Assembly (NCBI GenBank): GCA_004557125.1
Contig: SFET01000003.1
Location: 99,465 to 163,464, forward strand
DNA: 64,000 nucleotides
Origin: Clostridiales bacterium
GTDB lineage: Bacteria > Bacillota > Clostridia > Christensenellales > Aristaeellaceae
Direction of reading: 5' to 3'
The notes beneath the pieces were generated by a model. That model worked only from the letters and a program-made list of their open reading frames with translations. It ran no database searches and was not told the origin of the DNA. Below, piece after piece: positions 49,661 to 59,263 of this stretch (its first letter is position 1; each line of letters starts with the position of its first letter). The position numbers and the translations under genes are program-made.

Positions 49661-50694
49661 AGCGTCGGCAAAGGATTGTTCAGCACAACCTCTGGTTCTA
49701 CTTTACCATGGCGATCTTCGGCGAATTCTGCCTGTCGATCCTGCTGGGCGTGGGGCTGATTCTGGTGCTGAACCGCCTGTTTGGCGTGACGCTGTCGATC
49801 CCCAGCGTGATTTGGGTGCTGGTGGCCAGCAGCGCCGTGGCGGGGATCATCGCCCTGCTTTTGAACCACCGCATCCTGCGGCCCATCCGGAGCCTGGGCA
49901 GCGCCATGAACCGCGTGGCTGGCGGCGATTTCAAGGTGCGCCTGGAGTGCGCCAGCCGCAGCGCCGCCATCCGGCAGATCTATCAGGATTTCAACGTGAT
50001 GGTCGCGGAGCTGGAAAAGACGGAGGTATTGCAGTCCGACTTCGTCTCCAACGTCTCCCACGAGTTCAAGACGCCCATCAACGCCATCGAGGGCTACGCC
50101 ATGCTGCTGCAGGGCACGCCCCAGGCCACGCCGGAGCAGCGCGAGTACATCGACCGGATCCTTCTGAACACCCGGCGGCTCTCCAGCCTGATCGGCGACA
50201 TCCTGCTGCTCTCGAAGGTGGAGAACCAGACCATCGCCAGCGAAGCCACGGCGTTTCGCCTGGACGAGCAGGTGCGCCAGGCGATACTGCTGCTGGAGCC
50301 CCAGTGGAGTGAGAAGGAGATCGAGTTCGACGTGGAGCTGGAGGAACTCAGCTACCGCGGCGATCCGCGGTTGCTGCTGCACGTGTGGAACAACCTGATC
50401 GGCAATGCGGTCAAGTTCAACCGCACCGGCGGCATGGTGCGGCTGCGCCTTGCGCGCACGGACGGCGTCGTCCGCTTCACGGTGGAGGACGAGGGCCCCG
50501 GTATTCCCCCGGAGGCCCGGAAACACATCTTCGACAAGTTCTATCAGGGGGACAGCTCCCATCGCCAGGAGGGCAACGGCCTGGGCCTGGCGCTGGTCAA
50601 GCGCATCCTCAACGCCTGCGGCGGGGAGATCTTCATGGAGAACCTTCCCGAGCGGGGCTGCCGCTTCACGGTGACGCTGCCGGATGCGCAATAA
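49657..50694 (+). CDS. Sensor histidine kinase of the OmpR-type pair
   Basis: The 345-residue kinase has two membrane segments (15-40, 48-68) with a short outer loop, a HAMP (69-118), a HisKA box (FVSNVSHEFKTPINAIEGYA) and a HATPase (NNLIGNAVKFN; DEGPGIPPEARKHIFDKFYQ; GNGLGLALVKRI). The outer loop is too short for a large sensor, so it likely senses through the membrane or a partner. It begins in the regulator stop. A terminator follows (50697-50728). Confidence 0.9.
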   Translation: MKRRQRIVQHNLWFYFTMAIFGEFCLSILLGVGLILVLNRLFGVTLSIPSVIWVLVASSAVAGIIALLLNHRILRPIRSLGSAMNRVAGGDFKVRLECASRSAAIRQIYQDFNVMVAELEKTEVLQSDFVSNVSHEFKTPINAIEGYAMLLQGTPQATPEQREYIDRILLNTRRLSSLIGDILLLSKVENQTIASEATAFRLDEQVRQAILLLEPQWSEKEIEFDVELEELSYRGDPRLLLHVWNNLIGNAVKFNRTGGMVRLRLARTDGVVRFTVEDEGPGIPPEARKHIFDKFYQGDSSHRQEGNGLGLALVKRILNACGGEIFMENLPERGCRFTVTLPDAQ

Positions 50695-50696
50695 AT

Positions 50697-50728
50697 AAGA
50701 TCCTGCGAATGACGTTCGCAGGATCTTT
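50697..50728. terminator. Terminator of the two-component operon
   Basis: AAGATCCTGCGAA pairs with TTCGCAGGATCTT and a T-run follows; it can also act on the convergent minus-strand gene. Confidence 0.85.
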
Positions 50729-50744
50729 TGCGTGCATCGGTCCG

Positions 50745-51875
50745 CTAGGCCACCTTTCGACGCGGACGCTCGCCGGTGTAGGCAAAGCCCGCGATCAGCG
50801 CGGTCAGCGGCGCGGCCACCACCAGGCCGAAGCTGCCCACCAGCGTGTTGAGCAGCTGGCTGGAGACGTACTTCAGGTTCACGATGTCGCCCAGCGGCGT
50901 GCCCTGACCCACGAAGTACATCAGCATGGACAGGTAGTTGCCCGAATAGGCCAGCATCAGCGTGGTGGTCATGGTGCCCAGCACGCTGCGGCCCACCGTG
51001 AGGCCACTCTTCATCAGCGCTGCGCGGCTCAGGTCGGGCCGGTGGCAGCGAATCTCCTCCATGGACACGGACACGTCCATGCTCAAATCCATCAGCGCGC
51101 CGGAGTTCGCCAGAAACACCATGCCGATGTACAGGCTGCGGGTGTCCACGCCCATGCTGGACTGGGCCAGCAGCGGCACCACGTAGGGCAGGTCGCCGCC
51201 GTCCAGCTTCAAGAGGTGGGTGAGCAGAACCGCGGCAAAGCAGGTCGTCAGCGTGCCGGCCAGCGAGCCGAGGATGGCCACCAGGCAGCGCTTCGTGAAG
51301 CCCGCTACCAGCAGGTCGATGATGACGGTGAGCACGATCACCGTGACGAAGGCGGCGATCATGGGGTTCAGGCCCTCCAGCAGCAGCGGAATCAGCAGCT
51401 TCCAGACGATCACCGCGCTGGCCACCAGCGAGACCATCGCGCCGCAGCCGATCACGCCGCCGAACAGGATCAGCGCCAGCGCCAGCACGCCCACGGTGCT
51501 CAGCTCGATGGTGGTGCGATAGTGGTCGATCAGGGTGATGGTCAATCCGTTCGTCCCCTCCTGGAGCATCGCCCAGGCGGTTTCGCCGGGCGCGAACAGC
51601 TTGTCCTTGTCCAGCGCGGAATTCAGGTAATTGTAGGAGCTGTACGTTTCGCCCTTGTGTTCGCCGCTGAGGATGGTCACCTGACAGGGCTGCACGCCGT
51701 TGTAGGTGATGCCCACGGCGCTGAGCAGGCTGTTGTCCACTGCTTCGATGCGCACCTTCTCCCGGGGGAAGGTGGAGGTGACGTTGAGGTAGGGATCCGG
51801 CAGCAGGCAGAGCAGGCCGCAGAAGACCAGCATCACCAGGCAGAGAATCAGGCTTTTCCGGGTGTTTTTTTTCAT
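50745..51875 (-). CDS. YibE/F-family membrane protein
   Basis: The 376-residue protein has an N-terminal membrane segment, an extracytoplasmic beta-rich domain (about 30-125, VRIEAVDNSLLSAVGI; VTILSGEHKGE) and seven hydrophobic segments at 125-365. The stretch LYIGMVFLANSGALMDLSMDVSVSMEEI is typical of the YibE/F family. The family is proposed to be a transporter of unknown substrate. It lies convergent to the two-component genes and downstream of the alkaline phosphatase gene, separated by a terminator. Confidence 0.85.
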   Translation of the reverse strand: MKKNTRKSLILCLVMLVFCGLLCLLPDPYLNVTSTFPREKVRIEAVDNSLLSAVGITYNGVQPCQVTILSGEHKGETYSSYNYLNSALDKDKLFAPGETAWAMLQEGTNGLTITLIDHYRTTIELSTVGVLALALILFGGVIGCGAMVSLVASAVIVWKLLIPLLLEGLNPMIAAFVTVIVLTVIIDLLVAGFTKRCLVAILGSLAGTLTTCFAAVLLTHLLKLDGGDLPYVVPLLAQSSMGVDTRSLYIGMVFLANSGALMDLSMDVSVSMEEIRCHRPDLSRAALMKSGLTVGRSVLGTMTTTLMLAYSGNYLSMLMYFVGQGTPLGDIVNLKYVSSQLLNTLVGSFGLVVAAPLTALIAGFAYTGERPRRKVA

Positions 51876-51886
51876 TTTCTTGTCCT

Positions 51887-51921
51887 CAAAACAGGGGCCG
51901 ACGGTTTTCCGCCGACCCCTG
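51887..51921 (-). terminator. Terminator of the alkaline phosphatase gene
   Basis: On the minus strand CAGGGGTCGGCGG pairs with CCGTCGGCCCCTG, followed by TTTT. Confidence 0.85.
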
Positions 51922-51944
51922 CGCTTTCACTGTGAAGTTTGATC

Positions 51945-53426
51945 TCAGTCCGCCTGCAGGCCCATGACCTCCATGGTGCGGTTGAAGATGTCCGTGTTGT
52001 CGTAGAGGCCGGAGAAGGCTTCCGCGCCCACGCCCGTTGCGTACACCGGAATCTGCAGGCCCGTGTGGGCGTAGGAGGTGTAGCTCAGGCCGGCCTTGTT
52101 GTTGATGATGTGGGAGACTGCCATGGACAGGGGCTCGTAACCGCCGTAGAGCAGTGCCTCTTCCTCGCCGAGCTCACGGTCGGCCTTGGGGATCATGCTC
52201 AGCTCGAAGGCTGCCTGCAGGCTGTTCAACTCGGTCTCGGTCAGGCTCAGATCCTGATCCGGCTCGGTGGTCAGGCCGTAGTAGGTCTCGATGGCCGCCA
52301 GCGCGTCCTCGAAGGTGGCGCCGTTGTCGCGCAGCTCGGCGATGACCGCGTCGAAGTCGGTGAAGGAGATCTTCTGGTTGGTCAGGTAGGTGAAGTGGGT
52401 GTCGTAGGCGGTGGTGGCGAAGCCGATGGTCATGCCGCCGGTCTCATGGTCTGCGGTCACGATAATCAGGGTCTCGTCCGGATGCTCTGCGGCGAAGTCC
52501 ACGGCGACCTGCACGGCGTCGCTGAAGGCCAGGGTCTCATGGATGGAGGTTGCGGCGTCGTTGGCGTGGCCGGCCCAGTCGATCTTGCCGCCCTCGCACA
52601 TCATGAAGAAGCCGTTCTCGTTGTCCAGCACGTTGATGCCGGCCTTCACGAAGTCCGCCAGGGAGAGGATGTCCTCGCCCTCAGCAGCCAGGCGTTCGCG
52701 GTCGATCTCGTAGTTGATGGACTTGGAGTCCTGCAGCACGGGGTTGGTGGCCAGCACGCGGCCGGATTCGGCGTTCAGGGCACGCACCTCGTCGTTGGAG
52801 GTGAGGATGTTCCAGCCATTCTCCGCAGCCAGCTCCAGGATGTCGGTCTGCGGGTTCTCCGCATCCGCACCGGTGGGCTTCAGATAGCCGCCGCCCGCCA
52901 GGTAGTCCAGGGTCGTGCCGGTGACGCCCTGCACGGCGATCTCATAGTAGTCGTTGCGGCTGGGCTGCTTGGCGTAGAAGGCTGCCGGGGTGGCATGGTC
53001 CAGGGACACGCTGGAGACGACGCCGATCTTGTAGCCGGCCTCCTTCGCGTACTCGGTGATGAGCTTGAAGGGGGTGGTCAGGGTCACGTCGTAGTTGATG
53101 ACGCCGGACAGGGTCTTCTCACCGGAGGCGATGGAGGTGGCGGTGGAGGCGGAGTCCGGGCAGAAGGAGGATGCGTCGTAGGTGGTCACCATGCCCAGAT
53201 AGGGGAAGGTGGTGAAGCTCAGGTCTGCGGGAACCGGGAATTCGGAGTCGGGATTTGCAACCGCGCCCTTGTAGTACTGGGTGGCGGTCACCTGGGGGTT
53301 GCCCATGCCGTCGCCGATGAACATGAACACGTATTTCGGGGCTGCGGCGGCCTCCTCAGCCGTCGCGGCGGGGATGCATGCCAGCGCAAGCGCCAGGATG
53401 CAGATCAGGGAAATCAATTTCTTCAT
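51945..53426 (-). CDS. Secreted alkaline phosphatase
   Basis: The 493-residue protein has a signal peptide (1-23) and the alkaline phosphatase active site: Asp39 in IGDGMG, nucleophile Ser92 in CPDSASTAT, GGKIDWAGHAND and TADHETGG for the metal sites. It hydrolyses phosphate esters outside the membrane. There is no cell-wall anchor. ATG 53426 is the signal-peptide start; its ribosome site (AAAGGA) is 14 bases away, further than usual. It has its own promoter and terminator, and no PhoB-type repeat was noticed in the promoter. Confidence 0.9.
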   Translation of the reverse strand: MKKLISLICILALALACIPAATAEEAAAAPKYVFMFIGDGMGNPQVTATQYYKGAVANPDSEFPVPADLSFTTFPYLGMVTTYDASSFCPDSASTATSIASGEKTLSGVINYDVTLTTPFKLITEYAKEAGYKIGVVSSVSLDHATPAAFYAKQPSRNDYYEIAVQGVTGTTLDYLAGGGYLKPTGADAENPQTDILELAAENGWNILTSNDEVRALNAESGRVLATNPVLQDSKSINYEIDRERLAAEGEDILSLADFVKAGINVLDNENGFFMMCEGGKIDWAGHANDAATSIHETLAFSDAVQVAVDFAAEHPDETLIIVTADHETGGMTIGFATTAYDTHFTYLTNQKISFTDFDAVIAELRDNGATFEDALAAIETYYGLTTEPDQDLSLTETELNSLQAAFELSMIPKADRELGEEEALLYGGYEPLSMAVSHIINNKAGLSYTSYAHTGLQIPVYATGVGAEAFSGLYDNTDIFNRTMEVMGLQAD

Positions 53427-53466
53427 ACCGGATTTTTCATTCCTTTCTTTTTGGTTCGAAAACAGC

Positions 53467-53495
53467 ATAGCATGCAAAAATCAGAACTGCGTCAA
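53467..53495 (-). promoter_or_regulatory. Promoter of the alkaline phosphatase gene
   Basis: On the minus strand TTGACG (53495-53490), 17 bases, TGCTAT (53472-53467). Confidence 0.65.
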
Positions 53496-53582
53496 GGCGA
53501 AATCAAAAATAAAGCCGGGTTGTGTCAAAACTTGACATGGAAGCTTCACACAGGCGTAATCGAACCGGCCCAGAAAGCCCAT

Positions 53583-53610
53583 TGTTTTTGTGGGTCGATT
53601 TTGCTAAAAT
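53583..53610 (+). promoter_or_regulatory. Possible promoter of the MATE gene
   Basis: TTGTTT (53583-53588), 16 bases, TAAAAT (53605-53610), 18 bases before the ATG. Confidence 0.45.
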
Positions 53611-53628
53611 ACGTCCGGGTGAATCGAT

Positions 53629-54966
53629 ATGAAAAAGACGCTATTGGAGGGAAACATCCGCCGCGAGCTGATCTCGCTTTCGCTGCCGCTGCTGATCGGC
53701 AGCGTGTTGCAGCAGATGTACAACACGGTGGATTCGCTGATCATCAGCCGCTTTCTGGGCACGGAGGCCTTCTCGGCGGTGGGCATCGCGGGCACGATCA
53801 TGAACCTGTTCATCTTCGTGCTCACCGGCTTCTGCACGGGCATTTCGGTGATTCTGGCGCAGATGTACGGCAGTGGCGATCGCGCGGCGTTCCGGCGGGA
53901 GATGTTCGCCTCGCTGAGCCTGGGCGCAGGCATCACCATCGCGCTGGCGGCGCTGTTTCTGGCGCTGATGCGTCCGGTGCTTCTGCTGATCCAGTCGCCG
54001 GCGGCGCTGATTCCTTACATCGAATCCTATCTGCGGGTCATCATCGGCGGCATGCTGTGCACATATTTTTACAACCTGTTCTCCAGCATGCTGCGCGCCA
54101 TCGGCGACACCCGCGCGGCCACCTTCTTCCTGTTCGTGGCCGTGGCGGTCAATGCGGTGCTGGACCTCCTGTTTGTGGGAGAGCTGCACTTCGGCATCGC
54201 GGGCGCGGCCTGGGCCACGGTGCTGTCCCAGCTGCTCTCGGCGCTGTGCTGCCTGATCTACATCCTGCGGCGCGACCGCGACCTGCTGTGCAGCCGCTAC
54301 GAATTCCATCTGGACAAAAGCCTGGTGCGGCGCACGCTCACCTTCGGCTTCAGCTCCGCACTGCACCAGTCCAGCCTGTACATCGGCAAAATCTTCGTGC
54401 AGGGCGCGGTGAACACTCTGGGCACGCCGGGCATCGCCGCCTACACCGCCACCACCCGCATCGAGGGCTTCGCAAACTCCTTCGGCACCAGCGTGGGCCA
54501 GGCGCTGTCGGTGTTCGTCTCCCAGAACTACGGCGCGAAGAATGCGGATCGCGTGCGCGACGGCCTGAAGGAGAGCCTGAAGCTGGGCGTGGGCCTGGGC
54601 CTGATGCTGTCGGCGCTGATGTTCCTCAGCGCGCGCGCCGGCGTGGGCGTCTTTTTGGAGGACGGCGAGGCGCAGGCGATTGCATACGGCGTCGCATACC
54701 TGCGCCAGATCGCGCTGTTTTATGTGATGTGCTTCACCGGCAACCTGTTCGCAGGCTACTTCCGCGGCGTGGGCAGGGTCTACACGCCCCTGGCCGCCAC
54801 CACCGCCCACATCTCCGTGCGCGTGGTGCTCTCCTACCTCTGGGCCGGAAGTCTGGGCCTGCGCGCCATCGCCCTGGCCACCGGCGTGGGCTGGCTGTGC
54901 ATGACCGCCGTCCAGCTCACCATGCTCTGGCGCATCCGCAAAAGGCCCCGCGCCGCCGTGAACTGA
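53629..54966 (+). CDS. MATE-family multidrug exporter
   Basis: The 445-residue membrane protein has 12 hydrophobic segments in two homologous halves. The MATE hallmark is in the first (LPLLIGSVLQQMYNTVDSLIISRFLGTEAFSAVGIAG). The family exports cationic drugs, metabolites or precursors using Na+ or H+. GGTGA precedes the ATG. It is divergent from the alkaline phosphatase gene and convergent with the MerR gene, with a terminator in between. Confidence 0.9.
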   Translation: MKKTLLEGNIRRELISLSLPLLIGSVLQQMYNTVDSLIISRFLGTEAFSAVGIAGTIMNLFIFVLTGFCTGISVILAQMYGSGDRAAFRREMFASLSLGAGITIALAALFLALMRPVLLLIQSPAALIPYIESYLRVIIGGMLCTYFYNLFSSMLRAIGDTRAATFFLFVAVAVNAVLDLLFVGELHFGIAGAAWATVLSQLLSALCCLIYILRRDRDLLCSRYEFHLDKSLVRRTLTFGFSSALHQSSLYIGKIFVQGAVNTLGTPGIAAYTATTRIEGFANSFGTSVGQALSVFVSQNYGAKNADRVRDGLKESLKLGVGLGLMLSALMFLSARAGVGVFLEDGEAQAIAYGVAYLRQIALFYVMCFTGNLFAGYFRGVGRVYTPLAATTAHISVRVVLSYLWAGSLGLRAIALATGVGWLCMTAVQLTMLWRIRKRPRAAVN

Positions 54967-54992
54967 TGCACTCCGTTTTTGCATAAAAATGC

Positions 54993-55018
54993 GTCCGCCC
55001 TGCATGTGCAGGGCGGAC
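54993..55018. terminator. Bidirectional terminator
   Basis: GTCCGCCCTGCA pairs with TGCAGGGCGGAC. On the minus strand GCATTTTTATG follows, so it serves the MerR gene and probably the MATE gene as well. Confidence 0.8.
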
Positions 55019-55032
55019 ACTGGTTTTGGCAC

Positions 55033-55764
55033 TCAGAATTGTTCGCAGTAGATGCGCACGGCCTCGGCGGCGAAGACTGCCGTTCCGGGGCCGCCTGCGC
55101 GGTCGATGTTGTCGCGCATCTCGCCCTCGGCGGCGTACATTTGGCCGAGGCCCGAGAGGATCTGCGGCGTGCAGTCGTAGTCGTGCGCCGTGATGAAGTC
55201 GCGCAGCCGCTGCACCAGCGCCTGGGCTGCGTCGGACGCGGGGTCGCGGTCCTGAAGAGATCCGAAGTCGGCGAAGATCTGCATCATGTCCGCGCCGGTG
55301 CGCAGCTCCTCCTCGCGGCTGCGGCCGGAGTGCTTCTGCTCAAACTCCCGATAGGCTTCGGTGTCGCCCCATTTTTCCCGGGCGAGGGCGCTGTATTCGT
55401 CGATTTTCTTGGTGTCAAATGCGGAAAAATCCAAGGTATTCCCTCCCATGATCTGAATTCTGCGGGTGAGTTCGATCAGCTTCTCCAGTCGCTCCTTCTT
55501 CAGCGTCAACAGCTGCGCCTGATGTCCCAGCGCGTGGCTGCGGTCGTAGGCGGGGCTGTCCAGCATGCGGGCGATCTCTTTCAGCGGAAATTGCAGCTCG
55601 CGATACAGCAAAATCTGCTGAAGGCGGTCGAGCGCTTCGTCGTCGTAGAGCCGGTAGCCCGCGGCGCTCAGTGCGCTGGGCTTCAAAAGGCCGATCTGAT
55701 CGTAGTAGCGCAGCGTGCGCACGCTCACGCCGGTCAGGGCTTCCACCTCGTGTACGGTCTTCAC
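55033..55764 (-). CDS. MerR regulator with TipAS domain
   Basis: The 243-residue protein has a MerR HTH (2-70: TVHEVEALTGVSVRTLRYYDQIGLLKPS; AAGYRLYDDEAL), a coiled coil and a TipAS-type C-terminal domain (about 125-240: DEYSALAREKWGDTEAYREFEQK). TipA proteins bind thiopeptide antibiotics. The GTG start has GGAGGTGAG 4 bases upstream; 11 more residues are possible. A long-spacer promoter (55787-55818) lies upstream, so it is probably self-activated. No export gene is adjacent. Confidence 0.85.
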   Translation of the reverse strand: MKTVHEVEALTGVSVRTLRYYDQIGLLKPSALSAAGYRLYDDEALDRLQQILLYRELQFPLKEIARMLDSPAYDRSHALGHQAQLLTLKKERLEKLIELTRRIQIMGGNTLDFSAFDTKKIDEYSALAREKWGDTEAYREFEQKHSGRSREEELRTGADMMQIFADFGSLQDRDPASDAAQALVQRLRDFITAHDYDCTPQILSGLGQMYAAEGEMRDNIDRAGGPGTAVFAAEAVRIYCEQF

Positions 55765-55786
55765 GTTCTCACCTCCGCAGCTCTTA

Positions 55787-55818
55787 GGATAAGGCATGAC
55801 GCAGCTGGAGGGTCAAGG
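55787..55818 (-). promoter_or_regulatory. Possible MerR-type promoter
   Basis: On the minus strand TTGACC (55818-55813) and TTATCC (55792-55787) are 20 bases apart, as in MerR-controlled promoters. The spacer reads CTCCAGCTGCGTCATGCC with an AGCTG/CAGCT core. Confidence 0.5.
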
Positions 55819-55870
55819 GGTTTTGGAAAATTTTTTGAAAAATGCGCAGCAGTTTTGCCGCATAAGTGCG

Positions 55871-55891
55871 GCGGGGGAGATACTCCCCCGC
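55871..55891. other. GCGGGGGAG-ATA-CTCCCCCGC hairpin
   Basis: A perfect 9-pair stem lies just after the stop of the GNAT gene. There is no T-run, so it may be a weak terminator or an mRNA end protector. Confidence 0.5.
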
Positions 55892-55901
55892 TACATCCAT
55901 A

Positions 55902-56420
55902 TTACAGCCGCTTGTCCAGGCACACCAGATGCACGTTCGGGATGCCGTTGAATTCGCAGGGCACGATGCAGGCTTCCCGGTAGCCCAGCTTTCTGTACAG
56001 CGACCGTGCGGCGACGTTTATGGCGTTGGTGTCCATGCGCAGGAAGGGACAGCCGCGCTTGCGGGCGCAGTCCTCATAATAATGCACAAATTTTGTGCCG
56101 TAGCCCCGGCCTCCGAAGTGCGGCGAGACCACCAGCGTGTGCAGCACCAGCACCTCATTCGGCGGCGCGTCGTAGCTCCAGCTTGCGCCGTCGTACTCCG
56201 GGACCTGATACTGGTTGATGCGCGCGGCGGCGACGATTCCGCCGTCCTCAACTTCCACGTACATGTCGCCCAGTTGGATGGCGGCCTCGGCGGTGGCGCG
56301 GGTGGGATACACGCCGCGAATCCAGCCGATGGAGGCGCGCCCGGCCTCGATTTCGCCGTGAATCTCGTCGTAGATTGCGGCGATGGCGTCCAGATCGCCC
56401 ATTTCAGCCCTTCGGAACAT
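55902..56420 (-). CDS. GNAT-family N-acetyltransferase
   Basis: The 172-residue protein has the GNAT acetyl-CoA motif in VLVLHTLVVSPHFGGRGYGTKFVHYYEDCARKRGC and a C-terminal LYRKLGYREA. The ATG at 56420 has TTGGAGG 7 bases upstream; ATG 56426, which overlaps the pseudouridine synthase stop (ATGA), is the alternative. It is cotranscribed with that gene. The acceptor substrate is unknown. Confidence 0.8.
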   Translation of the reverse strand: MFRRAEMGDLDAIAAIYDEIHGEIEAGRASIGWIRGVYPTRATAEAAIQLGDMYVEVEDGGIVAAARINQYQVPEYDGASWSYDAPPNEVLVLHTLVVSPHFGGRGYGTKFVHYYEDCARKRGCPFLRMDTNAINVAARSLYRKLGYREACIVPCEFNGIPNVHLVCLDKRL

Positions 56421-56422
56421 GC

Positions 56423-57178
56423 TCATTCCTCCAAATTCTGCATCGCTGCGGGCAGGTTCGAGGAGTTTTTGATGGACGCGAGCAGCCCGCCGACCTCCGC
56501 CTGCGTAAGCTCCCGCCACTGTCCGCTCTGTAGCGAGCCGATGCGGATGTTGTTGATGCGCACGCGGCGCAATTTTTGCACATTGTAGCCCAGCGCCTCG
56601 CACATCCTGCGAATCTGGCGGTTCAGGCCCTGCACCAGCACCAGATTGAAGGAGCGCGCGCCGGTTCTGCGCAGCCTGCAGGGCAGGGTTGTGGTGCCGA
56701 GGATCTCCACGCCGGACATCATCCTTTCCATGAACTCCCGCGTGAGGGGCTTGTCCACCTCAACTTCATATTCCTTCTCGTGGCCTCCGGCAGCGCGCAG
56801 CAGGCGGTTGACGATCTCGCCGTCGCTGGTGAGCAGCAGCAGGCCCTCGCTGTCCTTGTCCAGCCGCCCCACCGGAAAGATGCGGATGGGGTAGTTTACG
56901 TAGTCCACCACGTTCATCGGCTCCCGTGGGTCGGCGGTGCACACGATGCCCCGGGGCTTGTTCAGGATGATGTACACCTTTTCGCCCCAACCGGAGAGCG
57001 CGTGGCCGTCGCACACCACCCGCATGCCGCTCCGCACCCGGTCGCCCAGCGCGCCCACGCGGCCGTCGATGGTCACGCGGCCCTCCTGAATCAGGCGGTC
57101 GGCCTCCCGTCGGGAGCAGTAGCCGCTGTCGGCGATGAATTTGTTCAGGCGCTTGCCCTGCGCTTCGTTGCTCTGCAA
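56423..57178 (-). CDS. 23S rRNA/tRNA pseudouridine synthase, RluB/RluF type
   Basis: The 251-residue protein has an S4 RNA-binding domain (8-65: RLNKFIADSGYCSRREADRLIQEGRV) and the RsuA/RluB catalytic domain with Asp107 in GRLDKDSEGLLLLT and the motif GLNRQIRRMCEALGY. The TTG start has GAGGGA 5 bases upstream. The VGALGDRVRSGMRV stretch and NKPRG fit RluF-like members; the exact target uridine cannot be told. It has its own promoter (57208-57236). Confidence 0.9.
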   Translation of the reverse strand: MQSNEAQGKRLNKFIADSGYCSRREADRLIQEGRVTIDGRVGALGDRVRSGMRVVCDGHALSGWGEKVYIILNKPRGIVCTADPREPMNVVDYVNYPIRIFPVGRLDKDSEGLLLLTSDGEIVNRLLRAAGGHEKEYEVEVDKPLTREFMERMMSGVEILGTTTLPCRLRRTGARSFNLVLVQGLNRQIRRMCEALGYNVQKLRRVRINNIRIGSLQSGQWRELTQAEVGGLLASIKNSSNLPAAMQNLEE

Positions 57179-57207
57179 GAAAATCCCTCTTTCGATGCGT
57201 TTTTTCC

Positions 57208-57236
57208 ATTATAGCACGCTCTGCCGCGCTGGACAA
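57208..57236 (-). promoter_or_regulatory. Promoter of the pseudouridine synthase operon
   Basis: On the minus strand TTGTCC (57236-57231), 17 bases, TATAAT (57213-57208). Confidence 0.7.
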
Positions 57237-57288
57237 GTTTACACATGCGCGCTAAACTTTAAATCAGTATATGTTTGGGAGGAAGCCT

Positions 57289-58458
<1,170 letters not shown>

Positions 58459-58459
58459 C

Positions 58460-58491
58460 AAAATCCTGCGGATTTCTCCGCAGGATTTTTT
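58460..58491. terminator. Bidirectional terminator
   Basis: AAAATCCTGCGGA pairs with TCCGCAGGATTTT, with T-rich or A-rich flanks suited to both the rlmI-like gene and the convergent DUF2085 gene. Confidence 0.9.
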
Positions 58492-58492
58492 G

Positions 58493-58876
58493 TCAGCCCT
58501 GTAGCAGTTGCCCGCCGAGGCTGCGTCCGAGGCGATAGGTGAGCACGAGCGAGAGCAACAGCAGCGTCATGGCGGCATATCCCCATAATATGCCGGTGAT
58601 GAAGCGCCTGGGGTTGTTGCTCTCCCTCTTCGCCAGGCGTTGAATGGTTCCATCGACGATCATCGGAACCATCAGCAGCAGCAGCGGAATCAGCCCGGGC
58701 GTTCCAAGCCAGATTCCCACGCCTGCGGCCAGAAAGCCGCACAGGATGCCCGTGCAGCGGGCGCAGATGGGAAACGGTCGCCCCCGAAGGTGAAAGGATC
58801 GATCCGGGCGACAGTGGCAGCCCATGAGGATGGGCAGCCACCTGTAAACCCAGATTCGGAGCTTTTCAGCCCTCAA
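58493..58876 (-). CDS. DUF2085 membrane protein
   Basis: The 127-residue protein has the DUF2085 hallmark CHCRPDRSFHLRGRPFPICARCTG, probably a metal site in the membrane surface, and three hydrophobic segments (41-60, 62-78, 95-118). The TTG start overlaps the upstream stop (TTTGA), a coupled pair. The function of the family is unknown. Confidence 0.8.
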   Translation of the reverse strand: MRAEKLRIWVYRWLPILMGCHCRPDRSFHLRGRPFPICARCTGILCGFLAAGVGIWLGTPGLIPLLLLMVPMIVDGTIQRLAKRESNNPRRFITGILWGYAAMTLLLLSLVLTYRLGRSLGGQLLQG

Positions 58877-59169
58877 ACGCCAATCATCGTGCCTGCAACG
58901 CCCAGCACAAATGCCAGAATGTAGAGCACGACATATGCGATGACGCTGATCAGCGCGCCCTTGCCGGCTGCCTTGCTGGTTCTCGGCTTGGTGTCCTTCC
59001 AGACGAGGAAGAGAATCAGACCGACGATCGGAATGCAGAAGCCCAGCAGGCCCCAGCCGAAGCCTCCGTTGTCCACAACATCAGGCGTATCCTTCTGTGA
59101 AACGCCGCACATGGGGCAGATCACGGCCAAATCGTCGATCTGCGCGCCACACCTCTTGCAGTATGCCAT
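58873..59169 (-). CDS. Zinc-ribbon membrane protein (98 aa)
   Basis: The N-terminal ribbon is YCKRCGAQIDDLAVICPMCG. Two hydrophobic segments follow (about 35-54 and 72-95), separated by a basic loop (KDTKPRTSKAAGKG). AAAGGGG lies 7 bases before ATG 59169; ATG 59172 is equally possible. The promoter is at 59220-59248. It resembles small zinc-ribbon/DUF-type membrane proteins. Confidence 0.75.
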   Translation of the reverse strand: MAYCKRCGAQIDDLAVICPMCGVSQKDTPDVVDNGGFGWGLLGFCIPIVGLILFLVWKDTKPRTSKAAGKGALISVIAYVVLYILAFVLGVAGTMIGV

Positions 59170-59219
59170 CATATTTCCCCTTTCTTTTCCCGATACATGC
59201 TTTCCATACATGTACGTAA

Positions 59220-59248
59220 ATTTTAACATAACAAGGAAAAGAATTCAA
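59220..59248 (-). promoter_or_regulatory. Promoter of the zinc-ribbon/DUF2085 operon
   Basis: On the minus strand TTGAAT (59248-59243), 17 bases, TAAAAT (59225-59220). Confidence 0.65.
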
Positions 59249-59263
59249 TGGATTTACACCGGT

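Noticed and set aside
51939..54986. Plus-strand frame of 1,015 codons
   Set aside because: It is antisense to the alkaline phosphatase gene and then out of frame over the MATE gene; the product has no domain.
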